Position numbers and translations under genes: made by a program. Shown here in pieces: positions 1-7,566 of a stretch of 15,849 nt of DNA. The stretch spans positions 1 to 15,849 of the forward strand of contig UQMD01000032.1 in assembly GCA_900542155.1 (NCBI GenBank). Direction: 5' to 3'. A model generated the notes under the pieces. The model searched no databases. It was not told the origin of the DNA and worked only from the letters and a program-made list of their open reading frames with translations. How positions within the stretch are numbered: the first letter of the stretch is position 1; each line of letters begins with the position of its first letter. Source of the DNA: an uncultured Collinsella sp. Lineage in GTDB: Bacteria > Actinomycetota > Coriobacteriia > Coriobacteriales > Coriobacteriaceae.

Positions 1-1
1 A

Positions 2-135
2 AGGGCGGAGGCGGGGCATGCCCCGCCTCTTACACCACATCTCTGCGCGCTACCGTTTCAAGTCGAGTTTTGCCGATTTCGACCAAGAATCGCTGCTACT
101 AAAAAGGTAACAGTACTCATATTTGCCCTTTTTTG
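2..135 (-). repeat. Left copy of inverted composite module
   Basis: Read on the minus strand, this is a 28-nt box (positions 135 to 108, containing CAAATATGAGTACTGTTA), a middle part (107-55), and an outer 53-bp arm (54-2). The arm is a perfect inverted copy of 15797-15849, and the box matches 15705-15732 with one mismatch. The middle is diverged but keeps AGTAGCAGC and CTTGGTCGAAATC, which have counterparts in the right copy. The module lies 64 nt downstream of the minus-strand gene ending at 200 and points away from the window. The arm may continue past the window edge. Confidence 0.85.
8..29. terminator. 22-nt perfect palindrome, possible terminator
   Basis: A perfect 22-nt GC-rich palindrome that would fold as a 9-bp stem with a CATG loop. 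Read on the minus strand it could end transcription of the gene at 200-454. No T-tract follows on either side inside the window (CCGCCCTT outward, TTACACC inward), so intrinsic termination is not certain. The same palindrome occurs at 15822-15843. Confidence 0.45.
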
Positions 136-152
136 GCCACAAGCCCTAAAAC

Positions 153-201
153 AAGCCTCGCCAAGGTCGGGAAGCGGGCCAAATCGCCGGCCTCGAGGCT
201 T
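153..201 (-). terminator. Possible terminator of small minus-strand gene
   Basis: On the minus strand AAGCCTCG (201-194) can pair with CGAGGCTT (160-153), followed by TGTTTT. The stem is 8 bp but the loop is long (33 nt), so the call is weak. It overlaps the stop codon of the gene at 200-454. Confidence 0.3.
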
Positions 202-454
202 ATTCCACCGTTCCGTAGACGGCGCCCCAGCCGTGGGCGGCCAAGGCGGAGTTGAGCTGGTCGCAAAGTGACTGGCGGTCGTAGTAGCCGGGCGGCAAAA
301 GGTTCACGATCTCCATGAGGTCGGGCGCCAGGTCCAAGATTTCGGCCTGTACGATCAGATCCAGGCGGTCGATGGCGTGGCGGTCGTAAAACAGTCCGTC
401 GACCAGGCGCTGCAAGTCGCCGAATTCCTCGGCCTGAAACGATCCGTACTCCAT
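200..454 (-). CDS. Small conserved-looking protein of unknown function
   Basis: An 84-residue acidic protein that I do not recognise. The ATG at 454 is chosen because AAGGAGG (465-459) lies 4 nt upstream; an in-frame ATG at 484 would add ten residues and has no such site. The sequence begins MEYGSFQAEEFGDLQ, is rich in Asp, Glu and Leu, and looks like a soluble helical domain (residues about 5-55) followed by a PPGYYDRQSLCDQLNSAL segment and a GWGAVYG end. There is no signal peptide, membrane segment or cysteine motif. It is transcribed away from the aminotransferase gene, with about 150 bp between the two start codons. A real ribosome site and ordinary amino-acid usage support translation. 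The function is unknown. Confidence 0.6.
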   Translation of the reverse strand: MEYGSFQAEEFGDLQRLVDGLFYDRHAIDRLDLIVQAEILDLAPDLMEIVNLLPPGYYDRQSLCDQLNSALAAHGWGAVYGTVE

Positions 455-530
455 AGTGCCTCCTTGGGCGCCCCACGCCGGCATGCGCGGCGATTCGTAA
501 TTGATTGCGATGAACTTAATCTATCACGGC

Positions 531-562
531 TTCATAACGTTGCGACGATGGCGGTCTATACT
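531..562 (+). promoter_or_regulatory. Putative promoter of the aminotransferase gene
   Basis: A TATACT -10 box lies at 557-562, about 40 nt before the ATG at 604. The -35 is poor (CATAAC at 533-538 with an 18-nt spacer, or TTCATA at 531-536). The -10 call is fair and the -35 is a guess. Confidence 0.4.
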
Positions 563-603
563 TAGACGAACTGCAACGTACCGCTTCGCGAAAGGTCGCA
601 CCC

Positions 604-1908
604 ATGCAGACGATCTACCAGAAGATGGAAACCACCGAACTCGATGCCGCCATCGAGGCGCTCAAAGCCGAGGTCGCCGAGGTCAAGGCCAAGGGCCTGG
701 CGCTCGACATGGCCCGCGGTAAGCCGTCGCCCTCCCAGGTGGACATCTCGCGCCCCATGCTCGATATCCTCAATGCCGAGGCCGATCTGCACGACGGCAA
801 CGTCGACTGCTCCAACTACGGCTGCTTCGAGGGCATTCCCTCGGCACGCAAGTTGGCAGGGGAGTTCCTGGGCTGCCCCGCCGAGCAGACGCTCGTGCTG
901 GGTTCGTCGAGCCTTTTGATCGAGCACGACATCGCCGGCATGTTCTGGCGCTGTGGTTCGTGCGGCAGCGAGCCCTGGGATGCCTACGAGGCCGCGCACG
1001 ACGGCAAGAAGGTCAAGTTCCTGTGCCCCGTTCCCGGCTACGATCGCCACTTTGGCATCACCGCCGACTTGGGCATCGAGAACGTCCCCGTTGCGATGAC
1101 CGACAACGGCCCCGACATGGACGAGATCGAGCGCCTCGTTGCCGCCGACGATTCCATCAAGGGTATTTGGTGCGTGCCCAAGTATTCCAACCCCACGGGC
1201 ATCACCTTTAGCGAGGACACCGTGCGCCGCCTGGTCGAGATGCCCACGGCCGCGCCCGATTTTCGCATCTTCTGGGACAACGCCTACTGCGTGCACGACC
1301 TGTACGACGAGACCGACGAGCTTGCCAATATCTTTGACCTCGCTCGCGCGGCGGGCACTGAGGACCGCGTGGTGGCCTTTGCCTCGACGTCCAAGATCAC
1401 CTTCCCGGGCGCCGGTATCGGTTTTATCGGCGCGAGCCCTGCGGTCATCGCGGAGTTCTCCAAGCGCCTCAAGGCCGGCTTGATCAGCGCCGACAAGCTC
1501 AACCAGCTGCGTCACGTGCGTTTCCTTCCCACCATTGAGGCGGTCAAGGAGCATATGAAAAGGCATGCCGAGTTTTTGCGCCCGCGCTTTGAGGCCGTTG
1601 AGCGCAAGCTCACCGAGGGTCTGGGCAACACGGGTTGCGCCACTTGGACGCATCCCCGCGGCGGCTACTTTGTGAGCTTCGATGGTCCTGAGGGCTCGGC
1701 CCAAAAGGTCGCCGCGCTTTGTGCCGATCTGGGCGTCAAGCTCACGCCGGCTGGTGCCACCTGGCCCTATGGCAAGGACCCGCGCGACACCAACATCCGC
1801 ATCGCGCCGAGCTATCCCACGGTCGAGGACCTGGAGGCCGCGCTCGACGTACTGGTGCTGGCCGTCAAGCTCGTCGCTGCCGAGATCGCGCGTGCCGAGC
1901 GCGCCTAG
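604..1908 (+). CDS. PLP-dependent aminotransferase, class I fold (PF12897-type)
   Basis: A 434-residue fold-type I aminotransferase, probably using aspartate or a related amino acid with 2-oxoglutarate in the cytoplasm. Landmarks in order: a helical N-terminus with GKPSPSQVD; NYGCFEGIPSARKLAGEFLG, typical of the family Pfam calls PF12897; YSNPTG, the class I cofactor-loop signature; WDNAY with the PLP-ring aspartate; STSKITFPGAG with the Schiff-base lysine at residue 264; and RIAPSYP near the C-terminus, with the carboxylate-binding arginine. Length is normal for the family. The start at 604 has AAAGG 8 nt upstream. The substrate cannot be read from sequence. It is separated from the STAS gene by 67 bp that hold a 12-bp palindrome (1912-1923). 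Confidence 0.9.
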   Translation: MQTIYQKMETTELDAAIEALKAEVAEVKAKGLALDMARGKPSPSQVDISRPMLDILNAEADLHDGNVDCSNYGCFEGIPSARKLAGEFLGCPAEQTLVLGSSSLLIEHDIAGMFWRCGSCGSEPWDAYEAAHDGKKVKFLCPVPGYDRHFGITADLGIENVPVAMTDNGPDMDEIERLVAADDSIKGIWCVPKYSNPTGITFSEDTVRRLVEMPTAAPDFRIFWDNAYCVHDLYDETDELANIFDLARAAGTEDRVVAFASTSKITFPGAGIGFIGASPAVIAEFSKRLKAGLISADKLNQLRHVRFLPTIEAVKEHMKRHAEFLRPRFEAVERKLTEGLGNTGCATWTHPRGGYFVSFDGPEGSAQKVAALCADLGVKLTPAGATWPYGKDPRDTNIRIAPSYPTVEDLEAALDVLVLAVKLVAAEIARAERA

Positions 1909-1955
1909 CGCGCAGAGCTCTGCAAGTCCGCGCCGCGTACTTTTCCGCACTTTCG

Positions 1956-1973
1956 ATACGCAAAGGAGCGTAT
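1956..1973 (+). promoter_or_regulatory. Small hairpin presenting the STAS-gene ribosome site
   Basis: ATACGC (1956-1961) and GCGTAT (1968-1973) are perfect inverted arms around AAAGGA, which is the core of the Shine-Dalgarno site for the ATG at 1976. In RNA this would show the ribosome site in a 6-nt loop. It may be incidental. Confidence 0.4.
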
Positions 1974-1975
1974 AC

Positions 1976-2290
1976 ATGGATTTGGGTATTTCCACCAACC
2001 CCACGCCGGAGCTCTACACCATTAAGGTGACCGGCGAAATCGATATCTCTAACGCCGACAGTTTGCGTAACGCCATCGACTTGGCGCTTGAGCAGCCCAC
2101 CGAGGCCGTTGAGCTCGACTTTGCCCAGGTGAGCTATATCGACTCGACGGGCATTGGCGTGCTTGTGGGCGCCGCGCACCATGCAGCCGATCATGGCAAG
2201 CGTTTTAGCTGCGCCAACGTGCAACCCCCGGTGATGCGCGTGGTTCAGCTGTTGGGTGTCGACCAGGAGATTTCGATCACCGCTGCATAA
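1976..2290 (+). CDS. STAS-domain anti-sigma factor antagonist
   Basis: A 104-residue single STAS domain of the SpoIIAA/RsbV family. These proteins bind an anti-sigma kinase when unphosphorylated and so free its sigma factor. The fold pattern is visible: TIKVTGEIDISNADSLRNAI at the N-terminus, then a hydrophobic strand leading to YIDSTGIGVLVGA, with the phospho-acceptor motif Asp56-Ser57-Thr58, followed by the Cys-containing strand and a VQLLGV helix. The start is the ATG at 1976, with AAAGGAG 7 nt upstream. No RsbW-like kinase, phosphatase or sigma factor gene lies in the window, so the partner must be encoded elsewhere. It may instead have another STAS role. It follows the aminotransferase gene in the same direction. 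Confidence 0.9.
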   Translation: MDLGISTNPTPELYTIKVTGEIDISNADSLRNAIDLALEQPTEAVELDFAQVSYIDSTGIGVLVGAAHHAADHGKRFSCANVQPPVMRVVQLLGVDQEISITAA

Positions 2291-2295
2291 TCTTT

Positions 2296-2323
2296 GCCCC
2301 CAAAAGGGGCGTGCCGTTTGGCA
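2296..2323 (+). terminator. Possible terminator after the STAS gene
   Basis: Two small hairpins follow the stop codon: GCCCC (2296-2300) with GGGGC (2306-2310), then TGCC (2312-2315) with GGCA (2320-2323), followed by TATGTTTGTG. The stems are short and the T-rich tail is imperfect. Confidence 0.4.
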
Positions 2324-2340
2324 TATGTTTGTGATGCGCT

Positions 2341-2369
2341 CGAACGTTTTGGCGTTCGGGCGCTATACT
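2341..2369 (+). promoter_or_regulatory. Promoter with inverted repeat upstream of the tat-hyp cluster
   Basis: TATACT at 2364-2369 is a good -10. The inverted repeat CGAACG (2341-2346) and CGTTCG (2353-2358), with a 6-nt spacer, covers the -35 region and could be an operator. No standard -35 hexamer is visible. The leader to the GTG at 2445 is about 70 nt and contains a 7-bp hairpin, GGCTCGA (2413-2419) with TCGAGCC (2426-2432), directly before the ribosome site. Confidence 0.5.
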
Positions 2370-2444
2370 TGACCGAATGAATAGACGAGTTCCGGCCGAA
2401 TGGCGCGGTGCGGGCTCGACTCACATCGAGCCTTGGAGGTATGT

Positions 2445-3044
2445 GTGTTTGGTATTGGAGAGGGTGAGCTGGCAATCATCGTGGTCTTCGGCTTTTTGCT
2501 GTTTGGCCCGGATAAGCTCCCGCAGATGGGCCGCACGATCGGCCGTGCCATCCGTCAGTTCCGCGAGACGCAGGAAAAGATGACGGCAGTTGTTCAGTCC
2601 GAGATTATCGATCCGGTAAGTGAGGCCGCTTCGGCGCCGGTCAAGCCCAAGAAGGCTGCTGTCGATGACGATTCCGATGCGGATGAGGATGCCATCGAGA
2701 CGGCCGCGCCCGCAAAGAAGGAGACCTTTGCCGAGCGCCGTGCGCGCCTTGCCGCCGAGAAGGCTGCGAGTGAGGGTGCTGCTGAGGGCGAGGCTGCTGC
2801 CGAGGAGACGGAGGCCGAGGGCGCTGGGCCCGCCGCTGCTGTGTCCGCTGCCGATGCTGCCACTGCCGCCGTCGAGCCCGAGCCTGCCGCAGAGCCCGAG
2901 CCCGAGCCGGCAGAGCCCACGACGGCCGACCTCTACGCCCGTCGTCCCCGCAAGCGCAAGGCCGTCGTCGACCAGCTCGCTCGTGAGCTCGAGGCCGAGG
3001 ACGAAGCCGCTGCCGCCGACGCCCCGAAGGGAGGCGATGAGTAA
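2445..3044 (+). CDS. tatA: Sec-independent protein translocase TatA/TatB family
   Basis: A 199-residue membrane protein of the twin-arginine export system, which moves folded proteins across the cytoplasmic membrane. The start chosen is GTG at 2445, with GGAGG (2435-2439) 5 nt upstream. This gives the expected N-terminus FGIGEGELAIIVVFGFLLF, a short membrane helix (about residues 8-20), the FGP hinge at 20-22, then an amphipathic helix with KLPQMGRTIGRAIRQFRE. Glu at position 8 is TatB-like, but only one TatA/B gene is present here, so it may do both jobs or have a paralogue elsewhere. Residues about 45-199 are a long, low-complexity, Ala/Glu/Pro-rich acidic tail, much longer than in most TatA proteins. 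Its stop codon overlaps the tatC start (TAATG). Confidence 0.88.
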   Translation: MFGIGEGELAIIVVFGFLLFGPDKLPQMGRTIGRAIRQFRETQEKMTAVVQSEIIDPVSEAASAPVKPKKAAVDDDSDADEDAIETAAPAKKETFAERRARLAAEKAASEGAAEGEAAAEETEAEGAGPAAAVSAADAATAAVEPEPAAEPEPEPAEPTTADLYARRPRKRKAVVDQLARELEAEDEAAAADAPKGGDE

Positions 3045-3835
3045 TGCCTATCGGACCTGCGCGCATGCCGCTCTTCGATCACCTGGGAGAGCTCCGTCGC
3101 CGTCTGACCATCGTGGTCGTATCGGTGTTTGCCGCCGCCATCGTGCTGTATTTCGCCACGCCCGTGGTGCTCGATATCCTGGAAGACCCCATCCGCTCGT
3201 TTGTGCCGGACGGTAAGTTCTACATCACCACCACGCTCGGCGGCTTTGGCCTGCGCTTCTCGCTGGCCATCAAGATGGCCGTTGTCATGTGCACGCCCAT
3301 GATCATCTGGCAGATCTTGGCGTTCTTCCTGCCGGCGCTTCGCCCCAACGAGCGCAAGTGGGTCGTGCCCACGGTGCTCGCTTCGACGGTGCTGTTCTTC
3401 CTGGGTGCCATCTTCTGCTACTTCATCATCATTCCTGCGGGCTTTGAGTGGCTCATCGGCGAGACCTCTGCCGTCGCAACTGCGCTGCCCGATCTGGAGA
3501 ACTACGTCAACATGGAGCTGCTCTTTATGATTGGCTTTGGTGTGGCGTTTGAGCTGCCGCTCATCATTTTCTACCTGTCCGTTTTCCACATCGTGTCCTA
3601 CGCGGCTTTCCGCAGCGCCTGGCGCTACGTGTACGTAGGCCTGCTGTGCGGCTCGGCTGTGATTACGCCCGACGGCTCGCCCGTCACGCTGGGCCTTATG
3701 TACGGTGCCCTGCTTTCGCTCTACGAGATTTCGCTCGCCATCGCTCGCGTGGTCATTACTGCGCGCGAGGGCAAGGAGGGCCTGTTCGTGAGCCGTCTGG
3801 ACCTGTTCTCGGACGACGAGGACGACGAGGAGTAA
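3044..3835 (+). CDS. tatC: Sec-independent protein translocase TatC
   Basis: A 263-residue, six-helix membrane protein that recognises twin-arginine signal peptides. Family marks are clear: HLGELRRRL in the cytoplasmic N-terminus, FFLPALRPNERK in the first cytoplasmic loop region, FELPL with the conserved glutamate, and ITPDGSP with the conserved aspartate before the last helices. The C-terminus ends in an acidic stretch (DDEDDEE). The ATG at 3044 shares one base with the tatA stop, and GGGAGG lies 8 nt upstream, so the two genes are translationally coupled. Length is normal. The hypA gene follows after 6 bp. Confidence 0.95.
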   Translation: MPIGPARMPLFDHLGELRRRLTIVVVSVFAAAIVLYFATPVVLDILEDPIRSFVPDGKFYITTTLGGFGLRFSLAIKMAVVMCTPMIIWQILAFFLPALRPNERKWVVPTVLASTVLFFLGAIFCYFIIIPAGFEWLIGETSAVATALPDLENYVNMELLFMIGFGVAFELPLIIFYLSVFHIVSYAAFRSAWRYVYVGLLCGSAVITPDGSPVTLGLMYGALLSLYEISLAIARVVITAREGKEGLFVSRLDLFSDDEDDEE

Positions 3836-3841
3836 ATCGGT

Positions 3842-4198
3842 ATGCACGAGGTTGGCATTGTCAACGGCATACTCGATACAGTGATTCGCGCGGCGCGTGG
3901 GGCGGGGGCCTCGCGCGCCGTTTTGGTAACGCTGCGTATCGGGGATATGACCGAGGTGGTGCGCGAGGCGCTCGACTTTGCGTGGGAGACGTTTCGCGAC
4001 GAGGACCCGCTCACGCGAGGCTGCGAGCTTTCCGTGGAGGAAGTCCATCCACAAAGCGAGTGCCTGGACTGCGGCGACGTCTTCGACCACGATCGCTTCC
4101 ACTGTCGCTGTCCCCAGTGTGGTGGTGCCAACGTGCGCCTACTGCACGGCCGCGAACTCGACATCGCAAGTATCGAAATCGAAACCCCCGACGATTAG
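3842..4198 (+). CDS. hypA: Hydrogenase nickel incorporation protein HypA
   Basis: A 118-residue nickel metallochaperone for NiFe-hydrogenase maturation. It begins MHEVGI, with His2 and Glu3 of the N-terminal nickel site, and carries the structural zinc site as two CxxC pairs (Cys74/77 and Cys90/93), with an extra cysteine at 88. Length matches the family. The start has GAGGAG about 9 nt upstream, inside the end of tatC, so the gene is part of the tat transcript. HypA works with HypB to load nickel; in some bacteria the pair also serves urease. No hydrogenase structural gene or hypCDEF lies in this window. Confidence 0.93.
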   Translation: MHEVGIVNGILDTVIRAARGAGASRAVLVTLRIGDMTEVVREALDFAWETFRDEDPLTRGCELSVEEVHPQSECLDCGDVFDHDRFHCRCPQCGGANVRLLHGRELDIASIEIETPDD

Positions 4199-4233
4199 CC
4201 GTCACCAAATGGCAGAAGTAAGGAGTGCCGAGT

Positions 4234-4917
4234 ATGGCCGAGAAAACGATTGATATCGCATCGCCGATCCTGTCGCGCAACGAGCGTCTGGCAGACCAGC
4301 TGCGTCAGCGATTTAATGAGGCAGGCACCTATGTGATCAATGTGCTGTCGAGCCCCGGTTCGGGCAAGACCACCACGATCCTGGGCACCAACGAGCGCCT
4401 GCGTGACAAAGCCGGCCTGCGCTGTGCCGTCATCGAGGGCGATATCGCCTCGGACGTCGACGCCATCATCATGAAGGAAGCCGGCATGCCCGCCATCCAG
4501 ATCAACACCGGTGGCCTGTGCCATCTTGAGGGCAACATGATCATGGAGGCCGTTGACGCGTTCGACCAAGCGGTGGGCCTTCAAAACATCGATGTCATCT
4601 TTATCGAAAACGTGGGCAACCTGGTCTGCCCGGTCGACTTTGACCTGGGCGAGAACCTGTCCATCATGATTCTCTCGGTGCCCGAGGGCGACGACAAGCC
4701 CATCAAGTACCCGGGCATCTTCCAGCACGCCGGCGCGCAGCTGCTCAATAAGGTCGACGTGGCCCCGGCTTTCGATTTTGACATGGATAGGTATACTAAG
4801 ACACTCGATGACCTCAATCCGCAGGCGCCGCGGTTTGCCGTGAGCGCGCGCAAGGGCGAGGGCATGGATGCCTGGTGCGATTGGCTCATCGGGCAGATCG
4901 AGCAAGCAAGGGCGTAA
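4234..4917 (+). CDS. hypB: Hydrogenase nickel incorporation GTPase HypB
   Basis: A 227-residue SIMIBI-class GTPase that drives nickel delivery with HypA. Visible motifs: P-loop SSPGSGKTT (residues 39-47, Lys45), EGD with following DVDA, GGLCHLEG with Cys96-His97, ENVGNLVCP with Cys132, SVPEGDDKP, NKVD for guanine recognition, and SARKGEGM. Cys96-His97-Cys132 corresponds to the G-domain metal site of the family. The N-terminus lacks the His-rich nickel-storage stretch and the CxxCGC motif found in some HypB proteins. The ATG at 4234 is preferred because TAAGGAG (4218-4224) lies 9 nt upstream; a GTG at 4225 sits too close. It lies 35 bp after hypA. Confidence 0.94.
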   Translation: MAEKTIDIASPILSRNERLADQLRQRFNEAGTYVINVLSSPGSGKTTTILGTNERLRDKAGLRCAVIEGDIASDVDAIIMKEAGMPAIQINTGGLCHLEGNMIMEAVDAFDQAVGLQNIDVIFIENVGNLVCPVDFDLGENLSIMILSVPEGDDKPIKYPGIFQHAGAQLLNKVDVAPAFDFDMDRYTKTLDDLNPQAPRFAVSARKGEGMDAWCDWLIGQIEQARA

Positions 4918-4971
4918 GTCGGCCGCCATAAGCGCGGGCGCAGCCGCAGAGACATGAGATAGGAGCCTCTT

Positions 4972-7566
4972 TTGAAGCTCATCATCGCCGAGAAAAACGA
5001 CGCCGCGCGCCAGATCGCCGAGCGTCTGTCCACGGGCAAGCCCAAAAAGGACAAGGTGTACAACACCGCCATCTACCGTTTTGAGTGGAAGGGCGAGGAG
5101 TGCGTGACGATCGGCCTTGCCGGTCACATCCTCGCGCCCGATTTTTGCGACAGCGTGCTGTTCGATAAAAAGCTGGGTTGGTATTCGGTGACCGAGGACG
5201 GTGAGATGTTGCCGGCCGATATGCCCGATGGCCTGGCCCGTCCGCCGTACGACACCAAGCGCAAGCCGTTCCTTGCCGATGGCATTTCCATCAAGGGCTG
5301 GAAGCTCGAGAGCCTGCCTTACCTCACCTGGGCGCCCGTCATTAAGCTACCGGCCGAAAAGGAACTCATTCGTTCGCTCAAGAACCTTGCTAAAAAGTCC
5401 GACAGCGTCATCATCGCCACGGACTTCGATCGCGAGGGCGAGCTGATTGGCTCGGACGCCCTCAACAAGGTGCGCGAGGTTGCGCCGGACTTGCCGGTCG
5501 CCCGTGCCCAGTATTCTTCGTTTACCAAGGCCGAGATCACGCACGCCTTCGATAATCTCGTCTCGCTCGACCAGAACCTGGCCGACGCCGGCGAGAGCCG
5601 TCAGCACATCGACCTTATTTGGGGCGCGGTGCTCACGCGCTACCTGACGCTCGCCAAGTTTGGCGGCTTTGGCAACGTGCGCTCCGCCGGCCGCGTACAG
5701 ACGCCGACGCTTGCGCTGGTGGTCGAGCGCGAGCGCGAGCGTATGGCGTTTGTGCCCGAGGACTATTGGCAGATTCGCGGTATGGGTGCCGCGCAGGGTG
5801 CCGCCGAGGACGACCGCTTTAAGATCGCGCACAAGACGGCGCGCTTTACCGACAAAGATGCCGCCGAGACGGCGTACGGCCACGTTGACGGCATCAAGAC
5901 GGCAACCGTCGCCGCGGTGACGAAGCGCTCGCGCAAGCAGCAGCCGCCCACGCCGTTCGCGACCACCTCGCTGCAGGCAGCCGCTGCGGCCGAGGGCATA
6001 TCGCCCGCACGCACCATGCGCATCGCCGAGTCCCTCTACATGGCGGGTCTCATCAGCTATCCGCGTGTCGACAACACCGTGTACCCCGCGACGCTCGATC
6101 TGGGCGCCGTGGTAAGCGACCTGGCAAAGATCAACCCGGCGTTGGCGCCCGTGTGCAAAAAGGTGCTCGCCGGCCCCATGAAGCCCACGCGCGGCAAGGT
6201 CGAGACCACCGACCACCCGCCTATCTACCCCACGGGCGAGGGCGATCCGTCCACGCTCGACGGCGGCCAGCGCAAGCTCTACGACCTCATCGCCCGCCGC
6301 TTCCTGGCGACGCTTATGGGTCCTGCGACCATCGAGAACACCAAGCTTGAGCTCGACGTTAACGGCGAGCCCTTCGTGGCTTCGGGCGACGTACTCGTGA
6401 CCCCGGGCTTCCGCGAGGCATACCCGTATGGACTCAAGCGCGACGAGCAGATGCCGCCGCTGGAGCAGGGCGACACGGTCGACGTGTTCGACATTAAGCT
6501 CGAGGCCAAGCAGACTGAGCCGCCCGCGCGCTATAGCCAGGGCAAACTCGTGCAGGAGATGGAAAAGCGCGGTCTGGGCACCAAGTCCACGCGCGCGAGC
6601 ATCATCGAGCGTCTGTACGCCGTGCGCTACCTCAAAAACGATCCGGTGGAGCCGAGTCAGCTGGGCATTGCCATCATCGACGCCCTGTCGCAGTTTGCCC
6701 CGCGCATCACGAGTCCCGATATGACCAGTGAGCTCGACGGCGACATGACCCGCGTGGAGCGCGGCGAGGACACCGAAGAGCATGTCGTGACGCACTCGCG
6801 CGCGCTGCTGGCCGGCGTGCTCGACGAACTGCTCAAGCATACGCAGGAGCTGGGCGACGCCATCAGCGACGCCGTCACGGCCGATGCGCGCGTGGGCGCC
6901 TGCCCCAAGTGCGGCAAGGACCTGGTTATGAAGACGAGCGCCAAGACCCGCGGCAGCTTTATCGGCTGCATGGGCTGGCCCGACTGCGATGTGACCTATC
7001 CGGTGCCGAGCGGTGTCAAGGTGAGCCCGCTCGAGGGCGAGGCCGCCGTGTGCCCCGAGTGCGGTGCGCCGCGCATTAAGTGCCAGCCGTTCCGCCAGAA
7101 GGCCTTCGAGATTTGCGTGAACCCGACGTGTCCCACCAACTACGAGCCCGACCTTAAGGTGGGCGAGTGCAAGGTGTGCGCTGAGGCCGGACGCCATGGC
7201 GATCTGATCGCGCACAAGAGCGAGAAGAGCGGTAAGCGCTTTATCCGCTGTACCAACTACGACGATTGCGGCGTGAGTTATCCGCTGCCGGCACGCGGCA
7301 AACTCGAGGCAACGGGCGAGACCTGTCCCGAGTGCGGCGCTCCCATCGTGGTGGTCAACACGGCGCGCGGTCCGTGGCGCATCTGCGTGAACATGGACTG
7401 CCCGACCAAGGAGAAGAAGCCCGCCCGCGGCCGCAAGACCACAACCAAGGCGAGCACGGCGAAGAAGACAACGGCGGCCAAAAAGACGACGGCTAAGAAA
7501 GCTGCTGCCGTCAAGAAGTCGACCGCGAAGAAGTCGACTGCCAAAAAGACCGCTGCCGACAAGTAA
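4972..7566 (+). CDS. topA: Type IA DNA topoisomerase I, archaeal-type, with zinc ribbons and Lys-rich tail
   Basis: An 864-residue enzyme that relaxes negative supercoils by cutting one strand. It starts with TTG at 4972, with AGGAG 6 nt upstream. The Toprim domain is at the N-terminus: KLIIAEKND with Glu7 and ATDFDREGELIG with Asp151, Asp153 and Glu155. The active-site tyrosine is Tyr363 in LISYPRVDN. The wording of the N-terminus and Toprim resembles archaeal TopA more than Escherichia coli TopA. Four zinc-ribbon units begin near Cys644, Cys694, Cys733 and Cys785. Residues from about 811 to the end are a Lys/Ala/Thr-rich tail like histone H1, likely binding DNA. It follows hypB by 54 bp and may share its transcript. 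Some annotators could call it topB. Confidence 0.92.
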   Translation: MKLIIAEKNDAARQIAERLSTGKPKKDKVYNTAIYRFEWKGEECVTIGLAGHILAPDFCDSVLFDKKLGWYSVTEDGEMLPADMPDGLARPPYDTKRKPFLADGISIKGWKLESLPYLTWAPVIKLPAEKELIRSLKNLAKKSDSVIIATDFDREGELIGSDALNKVREVAPDLPVARAQYSSFTKAEITHAFDNLVSLDQNLADAGESRQHIDLIWGAVLTRYLTLAKFGGFGNVRSAGRVQTPTLALVVERERERMAFVPEDYWQIRGMGAAQGAAEDDRFKIAHKTARFTDKDAAETAYGHVDGIKTATVAAVTKRSRKQQPPTPFATTSLQAAAAAEGISPARTMRIAESLYMAGLISYPRVDNTVYPATLDLGAVVSDLAKINPALAPVCKKVLAGPMKPTRGKVETTDHPPIYPTGEGDPSTLDGGQRKLYDLIARRFLATLMGPATIENTKLELDVNGEPFVASGDVLVTPGFREAYPYGLKRDEQMPPLEQGDTVDVFDIKLEAKQTEPPARYSQGKLVQEMEKRGLGTKSTRASIIERLYAVRYLKNDPVEPSQLGIAIIDALSQFAPRITSPDMTSELDGDMTRVERGEDTEEHVVTHSRALLAGVLDELLKHTQELGDAISDAVTADARVGACPKCGKDLVMKTSAKTRGSFIGCMGWPDCDVTYPVPSGVKVSPLEGEAAVCPECGAPRIKCQPFRQKAFEICVNPTCPTNYEPDLKVGECKVCAEAGRHGDLIAHKSEKSGKRFIRCTNYDDCGVSYPLPARGKLEATGETCPECGAPIVVVNTARGPWRICVNMDCPTKEKKPARGRKTTTKASTAKKTTAAKKTTAKKAAAVKKSTAKKSTAKKTAADK

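Noticed and set aside
562..2004. Long minus-strand open frame opposite the aminotransferase
   Set aside because: It is a GC-skewed mirror frame of an obvious PLP enzyme, with no ribosome site and unlikely protein content.
2341..2358. CGAAC...GTTCG repeat as a LexA box before tatA
   Set aside because: The half sites are 8 nt apart, but the Gram-positive LexA box needs 4. I keep it only as a generic inverted repeat.
2400..2444. Earlier ATG at 2400 for tatA
   Set aside because: It would add 15 residues before the membrane helix, spoiling the usual TatA start, and lacks a ribosome site. GTG at 2445 has GGAGG properly placed.
2441..2467. Short frame from ATG 2441 as a leader peptide of tatA
   Set aside because: Only eight codons in another frame, using the same ribosome site as the GTG at 2445. 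Nothing suggests attenuation.
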